From DSBN01 sp041686355 (GTDB lineage: Bacteria > Spirochaetota > Spirochaetia > DSM-16054 > Sediminispirochaetaceae), in assembly GCA_041686355.1 (NCBI GenBank), contig JAWLDZ010000055.1:1-15512 (forward strand): a stretch of 15,512 bases of DNA, written 5' to 3'. A model generated the notes under the pieces. The model worked only from the letters and a program-made list of their open reading frames with translations, was not told the DNA's origin and did no database searches. Shown here piece after piece: positions 6,454 to 12,619 of this stretch. Position 1 is the first letter of the stretch. Every line of letters starts with the position of its first letter. Made by a program: the position numbers and the translations under genes.

Positions 6454-7454
6454 TTACTTGTGGATAAGCACGTATCCATAGCCGTATATGCTTTGAATTG
6501 GGTGGGGCTGCAATGTTTTTCCTGACAACAGGTTAAACTTTTTTCGTAAACTGGAAATATGCACGTCCACAGCTCGGCCGGCGGTGCGGCCGGCGGTAGA
6601 GCGGCTGGAGATACGGCCGGCCGCACGGCCGGCGGGGGGTGGCGTTTTCCCAGGCTGACCCTGCAGCCCCCACAACCCCTGCAGCCCGGCCTGAAGGCAT
6701 TCCCGGCTAACCGGCGTTCCGGACTGCAATATCAGCCGCCGCAGTATCGCTGCCTCTGGGGCACTGAGCTTAAGCCCGGATGGGCGGCCTTGAGCTGGGG
6801 TTTGAGTTGGGTTTGAGGTTTGAGTTGGGNNNNNNNNNNNNNNNNNNNNNNNNNNNNNNNNNNNNNNNNNNNNNNNNNNNNNNNNNNNNNNNNNNNNNNN
6901 NNNNNNNNNNNNNNNNNNNNNNNNNNNNNGGTTTGAGTTGGGTTTGAGGTTTGAGTTGGGGCGTGGCCTTCCAGGGCTTTGTCTCTGCCGTGGCTGCCGG
7001 CTTTTCCGGGCGGCTCATGCAGACGGAGCACATCCCCCTGCAACTCTCTCTCCAGAGAAATAGTCCCCCACTCAAACTCAAGCTGCCGCGGCGGGAGGGC
7101 GCGCAGGGCGCGGACCCTCAATTCGTCTAAAGCCCAGGGGCTGCGCAGATAGTCACAGCAGCCGCAGTCAAAGGCCAGAGGCAGCAGCTTCTCCGGCCCG
7201 TAGGCTATCACCGGCACTGTACTGCAAGGCTGGGCACCTTGATTCCTCCGGCGGAGGGGCAGGGTAACCGCCGGTACCACGTACAGATCGATCTGCTCGG
7301 TGCTGAGCGGGCTGCGGGAAAAACAAATCTCTACCTTGGGGTGTAAAAAAGCGGGGAAGGCATCTGTGGGAAGTGGCAAAGCATCGGCAGCCCGCAATGT
7401 GTTATCGTATACAACGTTGATAACACTGTTAAAGGGGCGGCCTGCACAACTCAC
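6454..7454 (-). CDS. OmpR-family regulator with degenerate receiver, interrupted by an assembly gap
   Basis: The N-terminal part (about 1-120) aligns with response-regulator receivers through VPVIAYGPEKL and the DYLRSPWALDELRVRALRAL ending. The phospho-acceptor Asp is replaced by Pro61, the conserved Lys by Ser105, and only one of the two N-terminal acids (Asp17) remains, so phosphorylation is unlikely. A linker with the 6-residue repeat PTQTSN spans the gap. After it, in the same frame, comes an OmpR-type winged helix: KLSAPEAAILRRLI, then VDVHISSLRKKF (recognition helix) and IQSIYGYGYVL (wing). A Gly/Arg/Ala-rich insertion of about 30 residues lies in the turn before the recognition helix. 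The start is GTG at 7454, directly after the pspA stop, so it is translated as the last gene of the Psp-like operon. The C-terminal codons contain a DnaA box. Its targets are unknown. Confidence 0.82.
6459..6467 (-). promoter_or_regulatory. DnaA box (perfect, reverse), inside the regulator's C-terminal codons
   Basis: TGTGGATAA on the plus strand is TTATCCACA on the minus strand. It encodes part of the final Leu-Ile-His-Lys of the OmpR-type regulator and faces the box at 6427-6435. Confidence 0.6.
6799..6960. repeat. 18-bp in-frame tandem repeat containing an assembly gap
   Basis: The unit GTTTGAGTTGGGTTTGAG encodes a PTQTSN hexapeptide on the minus strand. The same 31 bases border the 100-N run (6830-6929) on both sides (6799-6829 and 6930-6960), and both flanks are in the frame that joins receiver to winged helix. 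The real copy number is unknown. The identical flanks also allow that little or nothing is missing. Confidence 0.92.
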
Positions 7455-8147
7455 CTAGCTTTTTGTGCCCTCTTCATCCTGGATGCGCTGTTTAAGGTCT
7501 TCCAGCATTAAATCGGCGGAGGAATCGGAGTTTTCAAGCTTGGCAAACTCCTCTTCCAGCTCGTCGGTGGAGCTGGTAGATTCCATCTCTTCGATGGCGG
7601 CGTTGCGCGCCTCCTTGTCTTCGATGTCCTGGGTCAGGCGGTCGAAGGCTTCAAAGGCTGAGTTGTTACCGAGATTTCCGATGGTATCCTGAATTTGTCG
7701 CTGTGTATCGGCTCGCTTCGAGCGGGCAATCAGCAGGTTCTTCTTTCGTTGAGCCTCTTCTATCTTCTGCTGCAGCTGCCGCAGGGCCTGCTTTAGCTTT
7801 TCAACCGATTCATGCTGTGAATCATACTGCTCGCGGTACTGCTGAGCTTGAGAGTCGAACTCCTGCTTGCGAACCAGAGCCTGTTTTGCAAGATCGTCCT
7901 TTCCGGCCTTTACGGCAGTGCGGGCCTTCTCTTCCCAATCGCGGGACTGGGCAAGGGCGTTGTTCATTAGCCGCTCGAGCTTCTTTTCATCGGCAATGGC
8001 CGAGGCAACACTCTTTTTCGACTCAATCAGCTGTTGGTTCATATCGATGATCAACTGATTCAGCATTTTCTCCGGATCCTCCGCCCGGCTGATCATCTGA
8101 TTGAGGTTGCTTTTTATCATGCGTCTGAATCTTTCAAAAAATCCCAT
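7455..8147 (-). CDS. pspA: PspA/IM30-family phage shock protein A
   Basis: PspA proteins are peripheral inner-membrane, ESCRT-III-like coiled-coil proteins that assemble on damaged membranes and help preserve the proton gradient. The 230-residue protein has the classic N-terminal amphipathic stretch (MGFFERFRRMIKSNLNQMI), the EDPEKML segment and long charged coiled-coil helices through about residue 150. It ends in an acidic tail. The length fits the family (about 220-230). The ATG at 8147 has AGAGGA seven bases upstream. It is the third gene of an operon with a STAS protein, a YbjN-like protein and an atypical regulator. No pspB, pspC or pspF gene is nearby, so control probably differs from the enterobacterial Psp system. 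Confidence 0.95.
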   Translation of the reverse strand: MGFFERFRRMIKSNLNQMISRAEDPEKMLNQLIIDMNQQLIESKKSVASAIADEKKLERLMNNALAQSRDWEEKARTAVKAGKDDLAKQALVRKQEFDSQAQQYREQYDSQHESVEKLKQALRQLQQKIEEAQRKKNLLIARSKRADTQRQIQDTIGNLGNNSAFEAFDRLTQDIEDKEARNAAIEEMESTSSTDELEEEFAKLENSDSSADLMLEDLKQRIQDEEGTKS

Positions 8148-8167
8148 GCTTGTTCCTCTGTATACTA

Positions 8168-8545
8168 CTATGGTGTTCGGAAGCTGGAGAGCAGCGAGTA
8201 ATGCTCGGTCAGAGCAAGACTCATTGCATCAAGAGTGGCCTGGAAGTCTTCTAAATCCATAGTCTCGTAGTTTAATGTATCTATTAAAATAACGTCGTTT
8301 TCAACTACTGCATAGGCCCCATGAATGAGATCGGAGCCGTTTAGCTGCAGGAGTTTAAGGAAAAACGCTTCCCGATTAGTCTGTGGAACGTTCATTACCT
8401 TCACCCGGACTATGACCAGCGGTTCATTTACCGCTATGACCACTTGTTCGAGCCCGCTTTGCGGGTCGTTGAGCATCCAGGTATTTTCACTAATTTCTGC
8501 GTAGGTTAAACTGAGATTGATGAGGTAGCCTTCAATTTTGTTCAT
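8168..8545 (-). CDS. YbjN / secretion-chaperone-like domain protein
   Basis: This small acidic soluble protein (125 residues) has the alternating strand and helix pattern of the YbjN/CesT-like fold. An N-terminal helix is followed by strands (TWMLNDP, QVVIAVNEPLVIVRVKVMNVP), a central helix, further strands (GAYAVVENDVILIDTLNYE) and a C-terminal helix. The family includes type III secretion chaperones and YbjN-type proteins of unclear role. There is no signal peptide or membrane helix. GGGGAGAG seven bases before the ATG is a good ribosome binding site. It sits 36 bp after the STAS gene and 20 bp before pspA, which suggests that it helps or regulates PspA. That is inference; the fold assignment is by pattern only. 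Confidence 0.75.
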   Translation of the reverse strand: MNKIEGYLINLSLTYAEISENTWMLNDPQSGLEQVVIAVNEPLVIVRVKVMNVPQTNREAFFLKLLQLNGSDLIHGAYAVVENDVILIDTLNYETMDLEDFQATLDAMSLALTEHYSLLSSFRTP

Positions 8546-8581
8546 AAATGCACTCTCCCCTTGCTGAAATGGGTACGAATG

Positions 8582-9133
8582 CTAACCTAGAAAGACCTGT
8601 CCGGAGTTGTCGATCGCTAAAATGGTTTTGCATTCGCTGCAGCGGAATCGCCCGGGTTTCGTAGCCTTCAGTTTTTTTGAACAGATAGGGCATTTGAATA
8701 TTTTAGGAAAGACATCTGTCGAACCGGTTTTTCCGGCTGAGTTGAAGAACTCGATAGCTTCTTGCAGGTTATCTTTTATGTTAAAGAATTGAGAGAACCC
8801 CAGAAGCTGGAATACTTCATATACTTTCGGCTGAATATCCAGAAGTACGATGTCTCCGCCCCGCGGTTTTACTGCTTTCAAGAATGCTGTAAACGAGCCG
8901 ATACCGGTACTAGACACGTAGTTGAGCCCTGCACAGTTAAAGATAAGTCGAGAGAAACCGTTCTCGACAGCCTTACTTACTCTCTTCTGAAAGAAATTTG
9001 AGTTATAGGTATCGATGTATCCGGTCAAATACAATACGAGGCAGCCTTCAACTTTATCGATTTTTTCAAGGCGTATTTTGAGGCTATCGTCTTTTTCATC
9101 GTCAAAGCCTTCTACTATATCGTTGTTATTCAT
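8582..9133 (-). CDS. STAS-domain (anti-sigma antagonist-like) protein with C-terminal zinc ribbon
   Basis: Residues ~18-130 form a STAS domain like SpoIIAA/RsbV, which bind anti-sigma kinases and are switched by phosphorylation. The conserved loop reads YVSSTGIGSF; Ser75/Thr76 cover the usual phospho-acceptor position, so the switch may be intact. After a linker, Cys148-x2-Cys151 and Cys165-x2-Cys168 form a zinc-ribbon motif of about 35 residues. This is not part of ordinary anti-anti-sigma factors. The ATG at 9133 has AGAGAGG just upstream, and a good promoter lies at 9175-9203. It is the first gene of the operon leading to pspA, and no anti-sigma kinase is encoded in the window. The domains are secure; a role in sensing or partner-switching for the Psp cluster is inferred. 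Confidence 0.9.
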   Translation of the reverse strand: MNNNDIVEGFDDEKDDSLKIRLEKIDKVEGCLVLYLTGYIDTYNSNFFQKRVSKAVENGFSRLIFNCAGLNYVSSTGIGSFTAFLKAVKPRGGDIVLLDIQPKVYEVFQLLGFSQFFNIKDNLQEAIEFFNSAGKTGSTDVFPKIFKCPICSKKLKATKPGRFRCSECKTILAIDNSGQVFLG

Positions 9134-9143
9134 GAAACCTCTC

Positions 9144-9155
9144 TATCGTACGATA
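9144..9155. promoter_or_regulatory. 12-bp perfect palindrome in the STAS operon leader
   Basis: TATCGTACGATA lies between the promoter and the start codon of the STAS gene. A dimeric repressor could bind here, but it may be chance. Confidence 0.3.
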
Positions 9156-9174
9156 CTTTCTCACGTTCACTACA

Positions 9175-9203
9175 ATCTTATTCAGGTAATCAATATTTGT
9201 CAA
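9175..9203 (-). promoter_or_regulatory. Sigma-70 promoter of the STAS-ybjN-pspA-regulator operon
   Basis: On the minus strand, TTGACA (9198-9203, perfect) is 17 bp from TAAGAT (9175-9180, 4 of 6). The leader to the ATG at 9133 would be about 35 bases. Confidence 0.6.
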
Positions 9204-9375
9204 ACCTTTCTCCTGAAAAAGTGTTCAGTTCCCCGCTCTTTATGTGTACTTTATAAAAATAAGTTAGATAATCAAGCTAAGCTGTTCACCCATTGCAGTG
9301 TTCCACTTTTTCTTTACATGTCCTCTAGATGTATCGACAATAATTCATAAAAAATGAAATAGATTTATCCTAAAC

Positions 9376-9404
9376 TTGACCGCTCCATGATAAAGCCATA
9401 CAAT
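9376..9404 (+). promoter_or_regulatory. Sigma-70 promoter of the secreted-protein gene
   Basis: TTGACC (9376-9381) and TACAAT (9399-9404) each match 5 of 6 consensus bases, with the optimal 17-bp spacing. They lie about 33 bp before the ATG at 9438. Confidence 0.65.
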
Positions 9405-9437
9405 CAATATGATTGCTGATATAAAAAGAGGTACTTT

Positions 9438-9968
9438 ATGCGGTCCAATATTGGTGTTACAAGTTTCATGGCTAGTATGTTGACGGTTTTTCTCTTGTGT
9501 GTGCCGGCGGCCCTAACGGCACAGGATCAGGCTGAACAGTCGCCGGCAGCGCTGCCCCTGTTTGAAGAGGTAGTGGCCTTTGATTTAACCTTGGACCGAC
9601 TTGCAGCCCAGGTGGAGGCCGGCGATACAGAGGCAATTCCCAAAGACCGGTACCTTATGATCAATGGGATTGTCTCCTCCCGCCAGCTGGTGAATGAGGA
9701 TGAACAGGAGTATCTGGGCATCCTTGAACTGGCTTCCGGAGAGTGGGTAGAGGGCGAGGACCTGCAGCTGTATCGCTGCTATGCCCAGCTGCGGGGTCCG
9801 CAGTTTTTTGGAACGGTACCCAAACCCCGCAGCCGTGAAACCTCAACCAACGAAATCCCCCTGCACTCCCACGTACTGCTGATAGGCCGATATCTGGGTT
9901 ATGGCCAGGATGAACAGGGCAACCGTTTTCCGGTCCTCCAGGCAGTTGAAGTAAGAGTTCTTCAATAA
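9438..9968 (+). CDS. Unrecognised secreted protein
   Basis: The 176-residue product begins with a clear signal peptide: Arg2, a hydrophobic core (about 9-24) and an A-x-A type end (ALTAQD, cleavage probably after Ala28). The mature part is soluble, with several beta-strand stretches (YLMINGIVSSRQLV, EYLGILELASGEWV, HVLLIGRYLGYG, VLQAVEVRVL). These would suit a small beta-barrel such as an OB fold, but I recognise no family. It is therefore probably periplasmic or outer-membrane associated. AAAGAGG six bases before the ATG and a good promoter support the start. The gene stands alone between a divergent and a convergent neighbour. Its stop codon is the first of several in-frame TAA codons in the 9-bp repeat that follows. 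Confidence 0.85.
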   Translation: MRSNIGVTSFMASMLTVFLLCVPAALTAQDQAEQSPAALPLFEEVVAFDLTLDRLAAQVEAGDTEAIPKDRYLMINGIVSSRQLVNEDEQEYLGILELASGEWVEGEDLQLYRCYAQLRGPQFFGTVPKPRSRETSTNEIPLHSHVLLIGRYLGYGQDEQGNRFPVLQAVEVRVLQ

Positions 9969-9998
9969 GCTTAATAAGCTTAATAAGCTTAATAAGCC
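9964..9998. repeat. 9-bp direct repeat (AATAAGCTT, nearly four copies) with stop codons for two convergent genes
   Basis: Three exact copies of AATAAGCTT (9964, 9973, 9982) and a fourth partial copy (9991-9998). The plus-strand gene ends at the TAA in copy one, and the minus-strand activator ends at the TAA overlapping copies three and four. Because the unit is nine bases, further TAAs lie in frame for both genes, giving back-up stops on both strands. Confidence 0.95.
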
Positions 9999-11170
9999 AC
10001 TCGAATGTGTTTTGCCTGAATAACCTCTCCCCGGGACAGAACCATAGCTAACTGCAGGGTGTTCCGCAATTCCCTTACATTCCCCGGCCAATCATACTGG
10101 GTGAGCTTTATCAAGGCGGAGTAGGAAATTGGGTTTTCCAAGCAGCTCTGCTGCTGGCGTAAAAATTGCAGCGACAGGGCGGCAATATCCTCTTTTCTGG
10201 CTCTCAGCGGCGGCAGGTTGATCGGCAGCGTGTGAATCCTGAAATAAAGATCGGCCCGAAACAATCCCCGCGATACAAGCTCGCTTATATCCCGATTCGT
10301 TGCACATATAACTCTTACACTGATAGGTATGGGACGCCTGCCGCCGATTCTGGTCACCTGCTGGGCTTCAATAATACGGAGCAGTTTCATCTGCCCGGCA
10401 GGGGTCATCTCGGCAATTTCATCGAGAAAGAGACTGCCCTGATGGGCCTGTTCAAAATGACCCGGGCGTCGGATCGATCCGGTGAAGGCTCCCGGCTCAC
10501 AGCCGTAGAGCTCTGCTTCCAGCAGACTCATAGGAATTGCCCCGCAATGCACGGTTTTATAGGGTCCATTACAGCGAGGAGAGAGTTTATGCAGGGTCTG
10601 GGCAACCAACTCTTTCCCGCTCCCGCTTTCACCGGTGATAAGAACTGGAGCATCCGCCGACGCAAATAGGCACAGCGAGTGTTTGAGCTGAACCAGGGCA
10701 TTTGAACAGCCCTTAAGCGCGTCCAGGGGGCTGGAGTTGCTATCATCACAGAGCTTGATGCTCTCCCCGCCGAGCTTCCCGTTCTCCTTCTCCGGTAACT
10801 GATGCTGCAGAGGATACATCAGGGCCAGCAGCTCGTGCACATGTCGGCACAGCTGTCCCGGATCGAAGGGTTTGGCGAAGAAGTGCTCGGCCCCGATATG
10901 CAGCGCTCGAACCACATTTGAGGTTGAGTTTAACGAACTAATGACCACCACCGGCAGCCGCGGAGGATGCTGGACCAGCTGCTCCAGCAGGGCGAACCCC
11001 TTCTCTCCGGGAAAATCGATTTCGGTAAGGATGAGATCGGGCTTTACGGTGCAGAGTGTCATTAGCGCTTCACTTATTGAATAGGCGGAATGGATAGTGA
11101 GGTATGGAAAGGTGCTTCGCAGCAGCTCATGGCTCGGGGCATGAGCATCAACATACAAAACTATGGACAC
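9989..11170 (-). CDS. Sigma-54-dependent activator (NtrC type) with altered receiver and no DNA-binding domain
   Basis: The 393-residue protein has a receiver (1-118) and an AAA+ domain (about 150-390). The AAA+ part is complete: Walker A GESGSGKE (180-187), the sigma-54-contacting GAFTGS (227-232), Walker B LFLDE (247-251) and WPGNVREL (361-368). It should therefore remodel sigma-54 RNA polymerase. In the receiver the phospho-acceptor Asp is Glu50 (LTEIDFPG), and one N-terminal acid is lost (YVDA), while Lys100 remains. Glu at this place often mimics phosphorylation, so the protein may be constitutively active or driven by another signal. The chain stops right after the AAA+ domain, without the usual Fis-type helix-turn-helix, as in Helicobacter FlgR and Chlamydia CtcC. 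The GTG start at 11170 has GAGGG seven bases upstream. Its last codons and stop enter the 9-bp repeat. Confidence 0.93.
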   Translation of the reverse strand: MSIVLYVDAHAPSHELLRSTFPYLTIHSAYSISEALMTLCTVKPDLILTEIDFPGEKGFALLEQLVQHPPRLPVVVISSLNSTSNVVRALHIGAEHFFAKPFDPGQLCRHVHELLALMYPLQHQLPEKENGKLGGESIKLCDDSNSSPLDALKGCSNALVQLKHSLCLFASADAPVLITGESGSGKELVAQTLHKLSPRCNGPYKTVHCGAIPMSLLEAELYGCEPGAFTGSIRRPGHFEQAHQGSLFLDEIAEMTPAGQMKLLRIIEAQQVTRIGGRRPIPISVRVICATNRDISELVSRGLFRADLYFRIHTLPINLPPLRARKEDIAALSLQFLRQQQSCLENPISYSALIKLTQYDWPGNVRELRNTLQLAMVLSRGEVIQAKHIRVAY

Positions 11171-11340
11171 TCGCTTTCCCTCATTTTTTATATATTCCTA
11201 TAGTAGGGGATATAATGTGCAACGTGAATATTCATTCGGAGAGTTTGTCGGCGAAAATGCTCGCCCGTAGCGATACCCGGGAACAGTAAGACTCGGCAGC
11301 ATACTTGTGTCTGTGTGATCTCTGTGATATTTTTATAGGT
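11171..11340. other. Divergent intergenic region between the sigma-54 activator gene and fxsA
   Basis: About 170 bp. TATAAT at 11211-11216 (+) could be a -10 element for fxsA, but no good -35 precedes it. I see no sigma-54 site and no RNA gene here. Confidence 0.4.
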
Positions 11341-11790
11341 ATGTTAGAGATTCGTTCATTAATGCGCTTTTTAGACAGTGGCTTTATTTTGCGGCTGCTG
11401 TACATAATACTGTTGCTTTCACTTATCCCGATAGCGGATATGTATGTTCTGCTGCAACTGGCGGAAATCATGCCCAAGTATGTGCTGTTGGCGCTGGTTG
11501 CCGCTACCGGTATTCTTGGTCTGTTATTCACTTTTTGGGTAATCCGCACTGTGCTTGATACCATGCACGGACGAATTAAAGACGGCTATTATCCGGGGAT
11601 CGAATTTTTTGAAATGGCCGGTTTGCTGGTAGCGGCTGTTCTGCTGATTACTCCCGGCTTTGTCGGTGATGTGCTGGGGCTGTTCCTGCTGCTGCCGGGC
11701 CTGCGCCGGGCAATCGGTCGTGTGGTGGCCGGGTCGATGGAAGACCGCTTCAAAGAACTGTATGAATATCTAAAATTGTACGAACTATAA
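11341..11790 (+). CDS. fxsA: FxsA-family inner-membrane protein
   Basis: FxsA is a small cytoplasmic-membrane protein. In E. coli its overproduction relieves F-plasmid exclusion of phage T7; its normal role is unclear. The protein has an N-terminal pair of hydrophobic helices, a cytoplasmic segment with Gly-Tyr-Tyr-Pro-Gly, and the family's signature late helix TPGFVGDVLGLFLLLPGLRR. It ends in a charged tail of about 25 residues. I chose the ATG at 11341 (149 residues). The frame extends to a TTG at 11305, but that would add a Cys-rich stretch not seen in the family, and an ATG at 11362 is another option. None has a strong ribosome binding site. The gene is alone, convergent with the TagA-like gene. 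Confidence 0.85.
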   Translation: MLEIRSLMRFLDSGFILRLLYIILLLSLIPIADMYVLLQLAEIMPKYVLLALVAATGILGLLFTFWVIRTVLDTMHGRIKDGYYPGIEFFEMAGLLVAAVLLITPGFVGDVLGLFLLLPGLRRAIGRVVAGSMEDRFKELYEYLKLYEL

Positions 11791-11805
11791 TACGTATCTA
11801 ATGCA

Positions 11806-11834
11806 ATGCAATACGATGCAATACGATGCAATAC
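11806..11834. repeat. 10-bp direct repeat, about three copies, at a convergent gene junction
   Basis: GATGCAATAC at 11815-11824 and 11825-11834 is preceded by ATGCAATAC (11806-11814) and a further partial TGCA. It occupies the middle of the 61-bp gap between fxsA and the TagA-like gene. It is not a multiple of three and is non-coding. No convincing hairpin terminator is visible. Confidence 0.9.
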
Positions 11835-11851
11835 AAACTGTGAGCCCCGCC

Positions 11852-12619
11852 TCAGGATCTTTTTATCCGATAAAACAACAGCAGCAGCAGGAAATAACTG
11901 TAATAGAACACCCGTAGAATAGTCCACGGCCGTCGGATTAAATCCCGTACCCAGTAGGTTCCGCGGTTCCAGCTCTTCTCGGCCGGTTTTTCCCGTTTGC
12001 CGCTGAAAATTTCAAAGCACTCACCGCACCAAAGGGACAGGCCGGTGGGTATCTCTTTTCGGTGCTTACGGAACCACAACCTTCCCTTTTTTACACCGGG
12101 GCCGGCCAGCACCAATGAAGGACCGGCCTTTTTGATGGCCGTTACTACATCCTCCTCCCGCTCATTCGAGAAATAGCCGGCGTAGCGTCCTACTATCTGC
12201 AGTCCGGGGAAGCTGTCCCGCAGGTTCCCCGAAGCTGTGTGCAGAGCCTCGGGTCGAAGCCCCACCAAATACACACTTTTTCCGTGTTTCTCCAGCACCC
12301 CCAGCAGGCGGATTACAAAGGAAAAGGGCATATAGCGTACCGGCTCCCTTGTTTTTAGAAAACGGGCTGCCTTTTGAATGCTTTTTGAGGTTGGAATAAC
12401 TAATCCGGCCTCATGAACCGTGCGGGCAAAGTCACTGTTCCCGCGGGCCCGGAGTAAATCCCATAGAGTCAGGAAAACAATTTGATGCTTTCCCTGATCA
12501 TCGAGATAGTTTCTTACTGTCTCTTCAATATCCTTTTCCGGAAGCACATCGATGGGAACACCGATTACTGAGATGCGGCTGTGTCCGTCGTTTCCGGAAA
12601 TTGGGGTACGTGTTTCCAC
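11852..12619 (-). CDS. WecG/TagA/CpsF-family glycosyltransferase homologue with altered active site
   Basis: Family members transfer ManNAc-type sugars to lipid-linked carriers for teichoic acid, enterobacterial common antigen or capsule synthesis at the inner membrane. The 255-residue protein follows the family through VIGVPIDVL, IVFLTLWDLLRARGNSDF, SVYLVG and FPGLQIVGRYAGYF. However, the PDG motif containing the proposed catalytic Asp reads PTS (Thr77), and the GxGxPkQE motif reads GPGVKKGRLW. Activity or substrate may therefore differ. A hydrophobic, aromatic-rich C-terminus (about 232-250) probably attaches it to the membrane. The GTG start at 12619 overlaps rsmE by 55 bp. It is supported by GGGGAGAG upstream and because the conserved first strand begins near residue 16, with no later start available. 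Confidence 0.82.
   Translation of the reverse strand: METRTPISGNDGHSRISVIGVPIDVLPEKDIEETVRNYLDDQGKHQIVFLTLWDLLRARGNSDFARTVHEAGLVIPTSKSIQKAARFLKTREPVRYMPFSFVIRLLGVLEKHGKSVYLVGLRPEALHTASGNLRDSFPGLQIVGRYAGYFSNEREEDVVTAIKKAGPSLVLAGPGVKKGRLWFRKHRKEIPTGLSLWCGECFEIFSGKREKPAEKSWNRGTYWVRDLIRRPWTILRVFYYSYFLLLLLFYRIKRS

Larger units (their letters stand above)
9134..9437. other. AT-rich divergent intergenic region
   Basis: These 304 bp separate the STAS operon (-) from the secreted-protein gene (+). They hold one promoter for each side (9175-9203 and 9376-9404) and a 12-bp palindrome (9144-9155). I see no gene or RNA in the remaining sequence. Confidence 0.6.

Noticed and set aside
6570..6640. GC-rich GGCCGGC palindromes as a terminator or mobile repeat
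   Set aside because: They are within the winged-helix reading frame, which continues intact through them, so they are treated as a coding low-complexity insertion.
9964..9998. CRISPR-like or attachment-site repeats
   Set aside because: The units are only 9 bp with no spacers, no cas genes and no integrase; they are plain tandem repeats.
10155..10170. TGGCGTAAAAATTGCA, close to the sigma-54 promoter consensus
   Set aside because: It lies antisense inside the AAA+ coding region of the activator with no gene start downstream on that strand. One chance near-match in 15 kb is not surprising.
11841..11865. Terminator for fxsA (TGAG/CTCA stem followed by TTTTT)
   Set aside because: The stem is only four base pairs, and the T-run is inside the coding end of the convergent gene.
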